64,000 nt of DNA from Halocatena halophila (GTDB taxonomy: Archaea > Halobacteriota > Halobacteria > Halobacteriales > Haloarculaceae). Under the pieces are notes generated by a model. It worked only from the letters and a program-made list of their open reading frames with translations. It had not been told where the DNA came from and did no database searches. The stretch is from assembly GCA_027563145.1 (NCBI GenBank), contig CP071309.1, positions 20,897 to 84,896 on the forward strand, read 5' to 3'. This document shows positions 1-9,682 of the stretch, piece by piece (within the stretch, counting starts at the first letter, position 1; every line of letters starts with the position of its first letter). The translations under genes were made by a program, and so were the position numbers.

Positions 1-2
1 AG

Positions 3-896
3 GTAGTCGCTGGATCGATCCAGGCAGTGGCAGAGGGAGCTGAGCAGGATCTCCATCAGGATGTGAAGATCACGTGTGACAAAGATGGCCTGCAAGCCGA
101 AGCCACGATCTACAACGTCGCTCGCGATACCTGGAAATCAGTAAAAAAGGGAGATCCCTTTCGTATCTCCCTCGGGTATCTCAATGGCCCTTACTCAGTC
201 TGCATCCTGGGCTCAATTCAAGAAAAACTTCCACCGGAAAGAGAGGGGGCTGACGTTAAGTATAAAATCAAAGGTCGAGATAAGAGCGGAGCTGCTCTCC
301 GGGGGACATATCAAAGCCACACCTGGAATAAGCCTACCCTTGACGAGATTGTGCACGACATCGCTGGCTTTGCAGGACTCTCACCAGGAATCATCGACAC
401 ATCGGGGGGATCCATCGAACAGCGGTGGCCAATGAGTAAGGAGCACAACCTCTATCACTGGCTCAAGGAGCTCAAAAAGGAGGCTGACTCTCAGTCTGGC
501 AAACAGCATGAATTCCATGCTGAATCAGGGAAATTACATTTCACTCCGAAAGAACAGCCCAGTCAACAGGCTCTTCGGCTCGAAGATGGTCCGAAGGGGA
601 ATGTGATCAAACTCGATGAACAGCAGGGAAAAGACAAGCAATCAGACGATTCTGGAGGGCTTGAGTTTGAAGCCCTTCTTGACCCCCGCGTCAAAAAGAA
701 CGGGTTGGCGTCGATCGCAACCGAGAACTACAGTGGTACGTTCAGGATTACGGAATACGAGTTAAAATCGAGCACTGACACCGGCAAACACCGGCTGTCA
801 GGAAAACTAGCCTCGACCGGGTCGAAGTATCGAATTGTTTCGGGAGCGCCACCACACGTTCCGCCGAACCGGCCTGTGAACAGTAGTGGATTCTAA
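3..896 (+). CDS. Baseplate hub / late control D-like tail protein (5' partial)
   Basis: The frame is open from the first bases of the window, so the N-terminus lies outside. The visible 297 residues resemble the C-terminal part of gpD/gp27-like hub proteins, which form the ring under the tail tube. Supporting features are a beta-rich start, a central segment with tandem Trp/His/Leu patches, and a position directly before a spike gene. An internal GTG at 27 could be mistaken for a start, but no ribosome-binding site supports it. The gene ends 2 nt before the spike gene, so the two are probably translated together. The assignment rests mainly on gene order (hub, spike, W, J) and general fold pattern rather than on a signature motif. 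Confidence 0.7.
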   Translation, partial: VVAGSIQAVAEGAEQDLHQDVKITCDKDGLQAEATIYNVARDTWKSVKKGDPFRISLGYLNGPYSVCILGSIQEKLPPEREGADVKYKIKGRDKSGAALRGTYQSHTWNKPTLDEIVHDIAGFAGLSPGIIDTSGGSIEQRWPMSKEHNLYHWLKELKKEADSQSGKQHEFHAESGKLHFTPKEQPSQQALRLEDGPKGNVIKLDEQQGKDKQSDDSGGLEFEALLDPRVKKNGLASIATENYSGTFRITEYELKSSTDTGKHRLSGKLASTGSKYRIVSGAPPHVPPNRPVNSSGF

Positions 897-898
897 CG

Positions 899-1948
899 AT
901 GAATCTCAAACACGCACTTGAGAACGGTGTCGAGCGGCAGCTACGGAACTTGTACATCTACGTTCCTGCCATACTTGAGGATGTAGACGAGCAGGGGCTG
1001 GGCACGGTCGTGAAGAAAGACGACAAGGATGTCATGGCCGACAAAGTCCCAATCTTCAGTCTCTATTCCGGCGATGGGTACGGTGAGAAGCATGCTCTCC
1101 ATCCGCCGGAGGAGGGATTCATGCTTTGTTGCAAATACCCCACACCTGACGTGATGAGCCAACAGGGCATCGTTGAAGAGATCTCACACAGCAGGCACTA
1201 TTCATTTCAAGACGGGCATTTTATTCCGGGACCTCGATTCCACAACTTCGAACAGGGGCTCGACACCCCGATCGACGCCTATCACTACCGGCACAAATCC
1301 GGGGCTGAACAGTACATCTCCCCCGACGGAGACATGCAGTTCACGCATCCATCCGGCCATGAGGTCGATATCTCTTCGGGGAACGTTTCGGTAACATTCA
1401 GCCGGTCGGATGGGGACAACACATCGATAACGGTGTCTGAATCGGTGATCGGGATCGATGCTCCTGATAAGTTCAACGACCATGCGACCGATCCACGAAC
1501 CCAAATCCGCGCAACTGAGTCCGGGCGTGCCCATATCGATGGGATCGTGTCGGTCGGCGACGCGGACGCTCATCGCGAGGACCGGACCACGGAAACCACC
1601 GATCCGGACGATCCCCGGACCTACGAAGAGGTGAACGAGCCCGCCGAGCCAATCGCAGACCCCACCGATGACGCCGAGACGGCATACGATAACCCGTCGA
1701 CGGTCGAGGCTACAGGCGCGATCGATCACGGCCTATTCGAGCACCGCCGTGCAGTCGTTGAGCGCCGGGAAGTCGATCCTGATCCAGCAATCAACGACCC
1801 GACCGATCCCGCGTACATCGAGCTGCCGGATTCGATGCGTTCAGCGTCGAAACTTCCCGTTGGATACCAGTATATTGAAACAACGGCGGGTGAGTTGCGC
1901 ATGATCGGGATGGATGGGACGACGCCAATCACAATCACAACACTATGA
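899..1948 (+). CDS. Baseplate spike protein, gpV-like
   Basis: 349 residues. The N-terminal half (about 30-110) has the OB-like pattern of tail-spike gpV proteins, which form the membrane-piercing tip of contractile tails. Residues about 130-200 form a repetitive beta region (HPSGHEVDISSGNVSVTF-type strands) typical of the triple-helical needle. The C-terminal third is rich in Asp, Pro and Thr and looks disordered, an addition often seen in haloarchaeal viruses. It starts 2 nt after the hub gene and overlaps the next start by 4 nt (ATGA). The order hub-spike-gp25-J is diagnostic of P2-like baseplates. Confidence 0.8.
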   Translation: MNLKHALENGVERQLRNLYIYVPAILEDVDEQGLGTVVKKDDKDVMADKVPIFSLYSGDGYGEKHALHPPEEGFMLCCKYPTPDVMSQQGIVEEISHSRHYSFQDGHFIPGPRFHNFEQGLDTPIDAYHYRHKSGAEQYISPDGDMQFTHPSGHEVDISSGNVSVTFSRSDGDNTSITVSESVIGIDAPDKFNDHATDPRTQIRATESGRAHIDGIVSVGDADAHREDRTTETTDPDDPRTYEEVNEPAEPIADPTDDAETAYDNPSTVEATGAIDHGLFEHRRAVVERREVDPDPAINDPTDPAYIELPDSMRSASKLPVGYQYIETTAGELRMIGMDGTTPITITTL

Positions 1949-2202
1949 ACACGAATGACGAAATTATCCCAGAAGAAGCGAACATTGGAATTATTGGCTC
2001 TGTTTCACAGTCAAACATGCTGTCGAACGACTCCATTGGTAATCGAGAGATAACAGTCCGCTCCGACGGGGATCGTGTGGTTTTGGCCGTGGGAATTGAT
2101 TATTGTGATGATGAGTCAGCCTTTTCGACCGTGGAGCTGGTGCCTGATGATGCTCTTGACCTGGCTGAACAGTTGACCGAGATCGCCCATGAGCACGAGT
2201 AA
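1945..2202 (+). CDS. Small hypothetical protein in the baseplate operon
   Basis: 85 residues, acidic, no recognised motif. It starts by ATGA overlap with the spike gene and overlaps the gp25-like gene by 14 nt, so it belongs to the same transcript. A small gene between spike and W is common in tailed-virus modules (PAAR-like tips or chaperones). No PAAR repeat (Pro-Ala-Ala-Arg) is visible here, so no function is assigned. Confidence 0.7.
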   Translation: MNTNDEIIPEEANIGIIGSVSQSNMLSNDSIGNREITVRSDGDRVVLAVGIDYCDDESAFSTVELVPDDALDLAEQLTEIAHEHE

Positions 2203-2644
2203 CAGCGATCGCTCCCCAAGGGATGCGTTTCGGCGCTTCAACGGGGAAACGTACGGTGAAGCGCATGGCTTCGATCAATCGACAGGGGATTTTGTCCGTT
2301 CAGACTCAGGCAATATCCAGCTTATTGAGGGGCCCCCGATGGTTGCTCAGGAATTAGTTCGCACCCTTCAGACACCGATTGGAGATGATCCATTCCGGCC
2401 TGACTTCGGTCTCGACAAAAAGGAATTTCTTGGGAACTCTGAGTATCGAACGAAGGCTGCGTTGATCGATGCGATCGGTCCGGACGCTGATCCACGAGTC
2501 GGCGAGCTCGGACACGGAGATATCACGGTCACGTCGCCGGACGGAAGCCGAGATGCATCGGTCACGGTCCGACTAACCCTGGTCGATGGTACGCCGCTGG
2601 AATTCTCTGCTGATTTCCGGGCACTGTTGGGTGTTGCTGGATGA
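2189..2644 (+). CDS. Baseplate wedge protein, gp25/W-like
   Basis: 151 residues. The core from about residue 40 matches the gp25/gpW fold. A segment containing a TPIGDDPFRPDFG-like motif is followed by a helical stretch around residues 75-95 ending in DPRV, then the closing beta hairpin containing LVDG. This is the usual signature of the wedge protein that docks the baseplate to the sheath. It overlaps the following J gene by 4 nt. Length is slightly above the usual 110-140 residues because of an N-terminal extension. Confidence 0.85.
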   Translation: MSTSNSDRSPRDAFRRFNGETYGEAHGFDQSTGDFVRSDSGNIQLIEGPPMVAQELVRTLQTPIGDDPFRPDFGLDKKEFLGNSEYRTKAALIDAIGPDADPRVGELGHGDITVTSPDGSRDASVTVRLTLVDGTPLEFSADFRALLGVAG

Positions 2645-4059
2645 GCTCGGCACCGTCTGAAGCAATCGAGCAGCTGTTTCTGGATCATGGAGTTTCGTCG
2701 GAGGGGTTCAAACGGCCCCACATAGATGAAATCTGGGAAGTTGCTGTTCGCGAGGCCGAACAAAAGTTCGGTCGGACTCTAACAGCACCAACTTCATCGG
2801 AGCTCCAATACGTCGAACTGGTGGTCCTGTGGGCTGACACCTTCTTCGAGATGATGGAGTCGGTGTACTACTCGTCCTATTATCGGACGGCCCAGGGCAA
2901 GCAGCTCGACCGGCTGCTCGCGTTGATGGGCTATGAGCGTCTACCAGAACGACAGGCAACTGGCGAGGTGACGTTCACGGCAGCAGGCTCTAATGGAGCT
3001 CCAGAACGAGTCGATATCCCCGCTGGAACACGGATAACGACGAGCTTGACCAATACTGAAGAACGGAAAATCTTCGAGACGACAGAGCCAGCCGTCATTC
3101 CAGAGGGAGCAACGGAAGTAACTCAAGTGCCGGTCCGAGGGGTGGATCCACTGCTAACGTCGCTTGATCTCTCAGATACGCAGACTGGCGAAGAGACTAA
3201 CGTTGCTACTGCTGCTCTAGACTCACTGTTCGATAGCGTACAAGGCGTCAGGAGCGTCAGCAATCCGTTACCGACCGGCGGATCGGGAACACGAGCTGAT
3301 GATTCCAGCTATGATTTCGTAACTGGTCGTGATGAAGAATCCGACGCGGACTTTCGCCGGCGGTACGAAAGCGCTCAAGCGTTGGGAGGTTCGGCCACTC
3401 TCGACAGTATTGAGGCTGCAATCAGAAACGCTGGCGACGGTTCAATTGTCGAAGCTGTCCGTGTCGACGAGACACTTGAAATTACGTCCGACGGATCTGG
3501 CGGGTATACTGGGCGGCAAATAGAGCCAATTGTTGCCCTGAAAAACGATACGCCGGCAAATAGACAGGCAGTTGGTCAAGCAATCTTTGACAGTCGTGCA
3601 GCAGGGATTGAGTCGGTCGGGCCGGTTTCTGTCCAGGCAGAACGATCGGATGGAACAACCCATAATCAGGCAGAGGGCTTCAGGCTGACAACAGACGTTG
3701 AGATATATGTAGAGGCGAGCATCCTAACAACCGATACGTTCCCAGAAGATGGCGTCGAGAGAATCAAACAGAATGTCATTGAGATCGTCGGAGGCTATCT
3801 GGCTGATGGATCGCGAGTCAGTGGCGAGTACGGTGAAATTGGCCCCGATGTCTATTACAGCCAGATAGTCGGTGCGATCATGGACAATGATGTCGAGGGC
3901 GTCCTCGATGTCGATGGTAGCTCTGTGTCCGATGCGATCAAGATAGGAACGGCAGACCCACCGACCGGGACCTCCAACGTGAGCATCTCAGAAACCGAGA
4001 TTGCGCTCACTCGGCCGAACAGTATAACGATCAATACCAGCAGCGGTTCACCACAGTAA
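2641..4059 (+). CDS. Baseplate J-like protein
   Basis: 472 residues. It matches the baseplate J / gp6 family, which forms the baseplate periphery. An N-terminal helical region contains the YYRTAQGKQLDRLLALMG segment (about 80-97), which is typical of the family. A beta-sandwich with an AGTRI-like strand follows, then the conserved RRRYESAQALGG helix (about 237-248). It is longer than P2 gpJ (about 300) but within the range of archaeal myovirus homologues. It is coupled to the gp25-like gene upstream, and the next gene starts 7 nt after its stop. Confidence 0.87.
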   Translation: MSSAPSEAIEQLFLDHGVSSEGFKRPHIDEIWEVAVREAEQKFGRTLTAPTSSELQYVELVVLWADTFFEMMESVYYSSYYRTAQGKQLDRLLALMGYERLPERQATGEVTFTAAGSNGAPERVDIPAGTRITTSLTNTEERKIFETTEPAVIPEGATEVTQVPVRGVDPLLTSLDLSDTQTGEETNVATAALDSLFDSVQGVRSVSNPLPTGGSGTRADDSSYDFVTGRDEESDADFRRRYESAQALGGSATLDSIEAAIRNAGDGSIVEAVRVDETLEITSDGSGGYTGRQIEPIVALKNDTPANRQAVGQAIFDSRAAGIESVGPVSVQAERSDGTTHNQAEGFRLTTDVEIYVEASILTTDTFPEDGVERIKQNVIEIVGGYLADGSRVSGEYGEIGPDVYYSQIVGAIMDNDVEGVLDVDGSSVSDAIKIGTADPPTGTSNVSISETEIALTRPNSITINTSSGSPQ

Positions 4060-4066
4060 TTTTAGT

Positions 4067-4561
4067 ATGGCAGAAAACATCACCACCGTCGGAGCAGAGT
4101 TTCTCATCAAAGTGTTGATCACTGAAGAGGCAACCAAACCTACGAATACGACGATTGGCTTATTTGACAACCAAACAGAATCAACGTCCCTGTACACAGT
4201 CGATTCAGGAGACGTGACGATCACTGAATCGACTGATGTTGGGGATATTACGACCGAACCCAGCGACGGAAACTATGCACGGCTATCGTATGCATTCGGA
4301 ACAACAGACTTCTCCTCAACCACCAACGCAAACGGGAACTGGCAGGCTAATTTCAGTGAGAAGACATTCGATGTAGCAAACACGACAGGATATGCAGATT
4401 CCTATTTCGAGGTTGTGTCCTTCACAGCTGGAGGGGAATCTTCTGCAAACGATCACCTACTGACGTTCGGTCCGTTACTAGATTCTCAAGGTAACCAAAT
4501 GCGGATTGACCTTGGGTCAGCAACGAGCTTTGACTTCAGCGGTTCCCTGATCGTTCCGTAG
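4067..4561 (+). CDS. Putative virion structural protein
   Basis: 164 residues, rich in Thr, Ser, Asn and beta-prone segments, no Cys. It lies between the J-like and I-like genes, where many haloarchaeal myoviruses carry a fibre-attachment or baseplate accessory protein. No catalytic motif is visible. The stop is immediately followed by the next ATG, so it is part of the tail operon. The structural role is inferred from context only. Confidence 0.65.
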   Translation: MAENITTVGAEFLIKVLITEEATKPTNTTIGLFDNQTESTSLYTVDSGDVTITESTDVGDITTEPSDGNYARLSYAFGTTDFSSTTNANGNWQANFSEKTFDVANTTGYADSYFEVVSFTAGGESSANDHLLTFGPLLDSQGNQMRIDLGSATSFDFSGSLIVP

Positions 4562-5545
4562 ATGCGGTTCGGTGAGTCACGGTTTGGGACAGCCCAGTTA
4601 GGAGCCAGTAAGATGGCTGCCACTGGGGAAGCCCGAATCGAAGCAACCTCTTCTGGAAGCGTGGCGATGCTCGCCACCGCTGGCACAGGAACCTCTGGGA
4701 CGATCACAGGGACGAGCTCGGGAGGGCTCACAGCGATCGCGACGAGTCCACAGACGATGGCAACCACGCTTGAAGGACGTGCAGTGGGCTCACTAACAGC
4801 ACTTGACAGTGGTGTCTCTCAGACATGGCATCTCTCGATGAGTGGTGGTGGAGCGGTCGCAGACACCATCCTAACAATCGAAGCCCGCTATCCCGAACTG
4901 GTCGCAACTGCATCGCCAGATCGGGCTATCCCTGAACGCGATCGCGTCGAGGGATATCTAAAACGCCCCTTCGAGTCGGACTTCCCGGCCCGCCAATCTG
5001 GAGGTGTTCAGGACCGAGGAGAATTTTCCTATCTGGTGGATCTCTTCGGCGATATCGCGGAAGAGACGAACGACACGAAGAACGAAGTGCTGGCTGCTGG
5101 ATTTGTGGACCTCGCGAACGGAACGTCGCTCGATAACATCGGCTCATTGCTTTTGTTACCTCGACGGACAGGAGAGACGGATCCACACTACCGAATCCGG
5201 TTGAAGTCGGTTGCACGGGCGCTTACTGGTGGTGCCACGGTCGATCAAGTCCGGGAAACGATTGCGATTCTCCTAGAGTGCAACGTTTCGGATGTGCACC
5301 TCACAGAGCCACCAGACCAGCCAGCTCGATTCGATCTCACAATTGACGGTACGATCGTCGAAGAGGCTTCTGTCACAGTTGACGATGTTGTGGAGTTTGT
5401 CAAACAATTCCGAGCTGGAGGAGTCGATGTGACGCTGTCAGTAACTGGATCGTTCACCTATCGATCGGTCGAAGACTTCGAATCTGGAACAGATCTAGGA
5501 GAAAAAGGATACGGCGAGGCGGGCTACTCCGGCCGGATTTTGTGA
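4562..5545 (+). CDS. Tail protein I-like baseplate protein
   Basis: 327 residues. The first 100 residues are low-complexity Ala/Gly/Ser/Thr repeats. From about residue 120 the protein has the I-like or DUF2612-like tail pattern: YLKRPFESDF, then helices with DIAEETNDTKNEVLA and a LLLLPRRTGETDPHYRIRL motif (about 196-214). In P2-like viruses this protein links the fibres to the baseplate, and here it lies just before the fibre genes. The start ATG directly follows the stop of the previous gene. The repeat-rich N-terminus is unusual and may be a surface-exposed region. Confidence 0.72.
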   Translation: MRFGESRFGTAQLGASKMAATGEARIEATSSGSVAMLATAGTGTSGTITGTSSGGLTAIATSPQTMATTLEGRAVGSLTALDSGVSQTWHLSMSGGGAVADTILTIEARYPELVATASPDRAIPERDRVEGYLKRPFESDFPARQSGGVQDRGEFSYLVDLFGDIAEETNDTKNEVLAAGFVDLANGTSLDNIGSLLLLPRRTGETDPHYRIRLKSVARALTGGATVDQVRETIAILLECNVSDVHLTEPPDQPARFDLTIDGTIVEEASVTVDDVVEFVKQFRAGGVDVTLSVTGSFTYRSVEDFESGTDLGEKGYGEAGYSGRIL

Positions 5546-5835
5546 TCAATAACAAAATGAATCCAATTGAAGACGCACAGCAGAACGCACAGCAGATACT
5601 ATCAGAGGCGGAGCAGTCTCTTGATGACGACGAAACCGTCGAAGGGCGGGCACTAGAGGCTGCACAGACACATTACGAGACGGCAATCGAACAACAACAG
5701 CGCGCACAGCAGATCGCACAAACAGCTGCGATCACAGTCGCTATTATTGAGGGCATTGCGAAGCATTCCAACCGTAACCGAGAGGAGGAGAACGACCAGG
5801 AGGAAGCTATCGTTGAGGGAGTGAACGATGACTGA
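5542..5835 (+). CDS. Gln-rich coiled-coil small protein
   Basis: 97 residues with several QNAQQ/QRAQQ heptad-like repeats and a charged C-terminus, predicted to be largely helical. The GTG at 5542 overlaps the previous stop (GTGA), and an in-frame ATG at 5557 is the alternative start. It overlaps the large fibre gene by 8 nt. It may be a fibre chaperone or connector, but nothing beyond the helical repeat supports this. Confidence 0.6.
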   Translation: MINNKMNPIEDAQQNAQQILSEAEQSLDDDETVEGRALEAAQTHYETAIEQQQRAQQIAQTAAITVAIIEGIAKHSNRNREEENDQEEAIVEGVNDD

Positions 5836-8497
5836 AACGACCATCACCGACGCGATCGTCTGGCCAGAGGATCAAGGAACAGGTGCGCCAGTTGACATCG
5901 CTGAAGGTGACTGGGCGTCGGCAGCGTATCTTGGGTCGATTGCACGCGCGCGTGGGACAAGCGGATACGTCGACGCGGGAATCGGACTCAGTTACAACCC
6001 AAGTGACGACACTATGGACATCGGAGCAGGCCTCGCTTTCGTTCGGTACACAGGGTCGTCTACGATACAGCTCACGTCGTCGAGTTACGACGCGTCGTGG
6101 GATCGGGACCTCGTGTTCATGGTCAGCGTTCCCGCCGTCTCGAACCTCTCACTCGACGCCAGTGCTGTCAACGAGATCTATCTGGCAATAGACCCAACCG
6201 TCGGAGACGGTGCTCGGTATCGATACGGGAGCGCAGTTAGCGAGCCCGCCAACCCACACATAAAGATCGGCGAGATCGACACGGCGGCGGAGACGACGAC
6301 CGAGCTCGCGCGCGGACCTGTCGGGTCGTTCGACACACTCTCGACGACGGAAATTCAGGGGGATATCATCGCGGGCGATCCGGCGCTGACTGATATTACA
6401 GGGCCAAATCTGTTTATCAACGGTTCAGGGCAGCTCACCGCTGCAAATATGCGGACGGACTACCTCGATGACGGAACGGAAGTCGTCTCGAATTCCACCG
6501 CCGTCAATTTTGGAACGAATTTGAGCGTTACCGACGACGGTGGGATACCGCTCATTGACGCGACTGACACAAATACACACACGAGCATTTCCAACGACGG
6601 CACGCAGGTGCTCTCAGACGTATCGGACGTGAACTTCGGCACGAACGTCGAGGTCTCCGCTGATGGTGATGGATCTGTGTCGGTCTCAGCAACCGATACG
6701 GACACAAACACTCATACAACTGTCTCTGATGATGGGTCGGAGGTCGTTCCCGATGTTTCAGACATCAATTTCGGCTCGAACGTCGGCGTTTCAGATGACG
6801 GCGACGGATCGGTGACCATCGATGCAACAGAGACAACTACGCTGTTCATGTCGGATTATGCGCCAAATGGAGGTACCGTCGATTCAGCGTTCGCGACCGC
6901 CGTGTCGGACGCCCAGGAGGGTGACCGGATCGTCTTTGATCACAGCGACTACGAGTTGACCCAGCAGACGGTTATCAATAAGCCGCTCACGATCGACCAG
7001 ACGCCTGATTCGACACTTCGCTGTACGAATACCAGCAACAACAACGCTCACATCCTGTTCGAGGGTGGAGGGCTGGGCCAGTCCACAACCACTACAGAAA
7101 TCGGAAACGTGGGCGAAAGAACGCTGTCAGTTAATGATGAGACAGTTGTCACAGCTGGGGATTACGTGCTGCTGATCGAGGATGAGTATACGGCAGTAAA
7201 CGTCAACTCACAGATTCAATTCGCGGAGGTCGAATCGACGGCAACCGGCTCAATCACACTGATGTCCGCTCTCTCCAAAGAATTCGTGTCGGGGACGACC
7301 ATCTACCAGGTTGATCTCCTCGAAGGACCGGAGATGAAAAATCTCTCAACGCAGGGCGGCGGGACCCGGCATCTACAGTTTCGATGGTGTAAAGCCCCCG
7401 TGTACGACAGTGTGTCGATCTCTGAGTATCTAGAGATCTCTCTCTATGCCCTCGACTGTTGGCAGCCACGATATCGCGATGTCCAAGCGACTGATCCCGA
7501 AGGCACCCTTTCTGGAGAGGGAGAACCGATATCCTTGTACCGCTGCACCGATGGGTACATCGAATCACCGAGAGTCTACGATTGTCGCCGGGGAATCGAC
7601 TTCGCATGGGGCACACGGAACGTGACTGTGGTTGATCCCATTCTGTACGGCTGTCTCATTGCAGGGATAAGCGTTCACCAGGATGACGAAGCTGGCACGT
7701 TCCACATTGAAGGAGGCGAGATTGTTTGCCAGACCACTGAGGAGGACACAGCTCACAACGGCCAGGGCATATCAATGTCATCGTCAGCGGTGACGTCAAT
7801 CGATGGGACTCGGATTGTAGCCCGCGCGAACGGAATTATCGCGAGCGGAGAAACTCATGCCACAAACGTCACAATCGAACCAAGCGATGGGACGCCCGAA
7901 GGAAATGCAGGCATTCTCGTACAATCAAATGACTGTTCATTCATCGGCTGTAGACTAGGTGACCCCGACGGTCAGTTCGATCAGGGCGTATGGATCGATG
8001 CATCAGGTGGGGCTATTCAGAACGTCGAGATCGACATGGACATGGACTTCACCGGAGAGAACATGATCTACGTCGACGGTCGATCGAATCCAGTGAAAAA
8101 CGTCCGGATACGGGGAAACTACGATCTCGTCGGCTCAAGTTCAAATCAAGGCTTCCTAATCGAGGCGAACAATAGCAATCGCGTTGAGAACGTCGATATT
8201 TCCGTTTCTCTGGAGAATCACCCCGAGCAAGGGGTACGGCTCGAAACCAACACCGACGGCGTGCTCGACAACATCAACGTCCACGATTCGTACTTTGATT
8301 GTACTCAGGCAGCCGTCTACTCCAACGGTTCAGGAACGTTCGGAACTCTCCGGGTAAGAGACTCTGTCCTAGACACAGGGAGCACATCTGTGTCCTTCAA
8401 CGAGCCCGTCAGCAAGATCTTTGTAACCAACAACGGCATCGCTGGGACGATTGACACGGGCGACAACAGCTACACCACCGAATCCGGCAATCTCTGA
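5828..8497 (+). CDS. Large tail fibre with repeat stalk and beta-helix domain
   Basis: 889 residues, the largest protein of the tail module. Residues about 212-337 carry three copies of a 40-residue repeat of the form DDG-x-EVV-x-D-x-NFG-x-N-x-V, each closing with a Thr-rich DTNTHT-like linker. This resembles a repeated stalk. From about 345 to the end the pattern of short strands and Asn/Gly turns fits a right-handed beta-helix, as in receptor-binding fibres and depolymerases. No catalytic residues can be assigned. It overlaps the upstream gene and is followed after 5 nt by another fibre gene. The likely role is host attachment. Confidence 0.78.
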   Translation: MTETTITDAIVWPEDQGTGAPVDIAEGDWASAAYLGSIARARGTSGYVDAGIGLSYNPSDDTMDIGAGLAFVRYTGSSTIQLTSSSYDASWDRDLVFMVSVPAVSNLSLDASAVNEIYLAIDPTVGDGARYRYGSAVSEPANPHIKIGEIDTAAETTTELARGPVGSFDTLSTTEIQGDIIAGDPALTDITGPNLFINGSGQLTAANMRTDYLDDGTEVVSNSTAVNFGTNLSVTDDGGIPLIDATDTNTHTSISNDGTQVLSDVSDVNFGTNVEVSADGDGSVSVSATDTDTNTHTTVSDDGSEVVPDVSDINFGSNVGVSDDGDGSVTIDATETTTLFMSDYAPNGGTVDSAFATAVSDAQEGDRIVFDHSDYELTQQTVINKPLTIDQTPDSTLRCTNTSNNNAHILFEGGGLGQSTTTTEIGNVGERTLSVNDETVVTAGDYVLLIEDEYTAVNVNSQIQFAEVESTATGSITLMSALSKEFVSGTTIYQVDLLEGPEMKNLSTQGGGTRHLQFRWCKAPVYDSVSISEYLEISLYALDCWQPRYRDVQATDPEGTLSGEGEPISLYRCTDGYIESPRVYDCRRGIDFAWGTRNVTVVDPILYGCLIAGISVHQDDEAGTFHIEGGEIVCQTTEEDTAHNGQGISMSSSAVTSIDGTRIVARANGIIASGETHATNVTIEPSDGTPEGNAGILVQSNDCSFIGCRLGDPDGQFDQGVWIDASGGAIQNVEIDMDMDFTGENMIYVDGRSNPVKNVRIRGNYDLVGSSSNQGFLIEANNSNRVENVDISVSLENHPEQGVRLETNTDGVLDNINVHDSYFDCTQAAVYSNGSGTFGTLRVRDSVLDTGSTSVSFNEPVSKIFVTNNGIAGTIDTGDNSYTTESGNL

Positions 8498-8502
8498 TTA
8501 CC

Positions 8503-9681
8503 ATGGCACAACAAACAGCACGGAGCAAGTCGAGCGGCGGCGCTGTCGATCTCGACAGTTATCTGTGGCCCAACACCGGGACGGAGCCGACGGACACAAC
8601 GAACGCCGCGTACGAGCCCCAGAAAGAACCGATTGCGGGATGGGACAACGACATCAATTATGGATTGACCTGGGACATAGGCGCACTCAACTACGAAGTG
8701 GGTGATCTCCAGGATCGGGTCGGCACGCTCGAATCACAGGTCTCCACACTCCAGAGCGATCTCGACAGCCTCGAGAGTTCCTTCGGCTCGCACCATCACG
8801 ACAATCGCTACTACCGGAAAGGGCAGATTGACGATCAATTCGTCGATCGTAGCGGTGACACAATGACCGGGGCGCTAACAATCGACACAACGAACGGCGA
8901 CGGTGAGGCGTTCGGAGCAAGCGGCTTCGTGTCCGAATACTGGGCTGCGGTCCAAGACGGGAACGGGAGAGTCGCCCACTATTGGAACGTTGAACCGAAC
9001 ACGCAGAACGTTCTCGTCGAGAATGAAGGGGCGGCATGGCTCGCAATGAACGGCGGGTCGGTCGAGGTGGATGTTTACTCTGGTACAGCAGGTGATGCCG
9101 GGAGTCCACCGAGCTGGACGCGAGTCCTAGATGCGACCGAGGACGGACTCGGGCTCCCAGCAGGTGGCGAGCTCGGTGCTGATCTCAATGCTGGAGGTAA
9201 CGCGATCACGTCGATCGCGAGCGCCGGGCTCAAGCCATCCGGCGACTCGGCGCTCTCGATCACAGATGGGTCGGGAAATTCGAACAACAACCCAATGGAC
9301 ATCAACTACAACGATCGGGATCTTCGATTTCGGTCGGCACTCACAGGAGATCCGACGATGGAGCTCGGACTCTACGGCGACGTGGGAATCCCTACCGGGA
9401 GGCTGCTCCTCGAACAGCACGCATCCACGATTAGAATGGGAGGGAACAACACAGGCCCTCACACGATCGAATTCGGCGATGATGAGGGCAAGGGCCTAAA
9501 TCTACTCTATCGAACGAGTCCGAACTCGCTCAAAGTGGAATATCCCGACGGGACCGAGATTTGGCGTACCGATCGTGACCCAGCCTCGGTGGACTACTCT
9601 GGAACTGAATTCGTAGTGCTACCCGTTCGATCGGGCGCACCGAACAACCCGCCCAGCGGAGCGACATGGATCGAGGTGTGA
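8503..9681 (+). CDS. Tail fibre protein
   Basis: 392 residues. An N-terminal region is followed by a coiled coil (about 66-90). A His-rich HHHDNRYY stretch and a GDTMTGAL motif near residue 116 come next; the last is a widespread tail-fibre repeat motif. The C-terminal half is beta-rich with Asn/Gly turns. This mosaic of coiled coil, GDTMTG and beta structure is typical of trimeric fibres. It lies between two other virion genes with gaps of 5 nt and 1 nt. Confidence 0.78.
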   Translation: MAQQTARSKSSGGAVDLDSYLWPNTGTEPTDTTNAAYEPQKEPIAGWDNDINYGLTWDIGALNYEVGDLQDRVGTLESQVSTLQSDLDSLESSFGSHHHDNRYYRKGQIDDQFVDRSGDTMTGALTIDTTNGDGEAFGASGFVSEYWAAVQDGNGRVAHYWNVEPNTQNVLVENEGAAWLAMNGGSVEVDVYSGTAGDAGSPPSWTRVLDATEDGLGLPAGGELGADLNAGGNAITSIASAGLKPSGDSALSITDGSGNSNNNPMDINYNDRDLRFRSALTGDPTMELGLYGDVGIPTGRLLLEQHASTIRMGGNNTGPHTIEFGDDEGKGLNLLYRTSPNSLKVEYPDGTEIWRTDRDPASVDYSGTEFVVLPVRSGAPNNPPSGATWIEV

Positions 9682-9682
9682 G

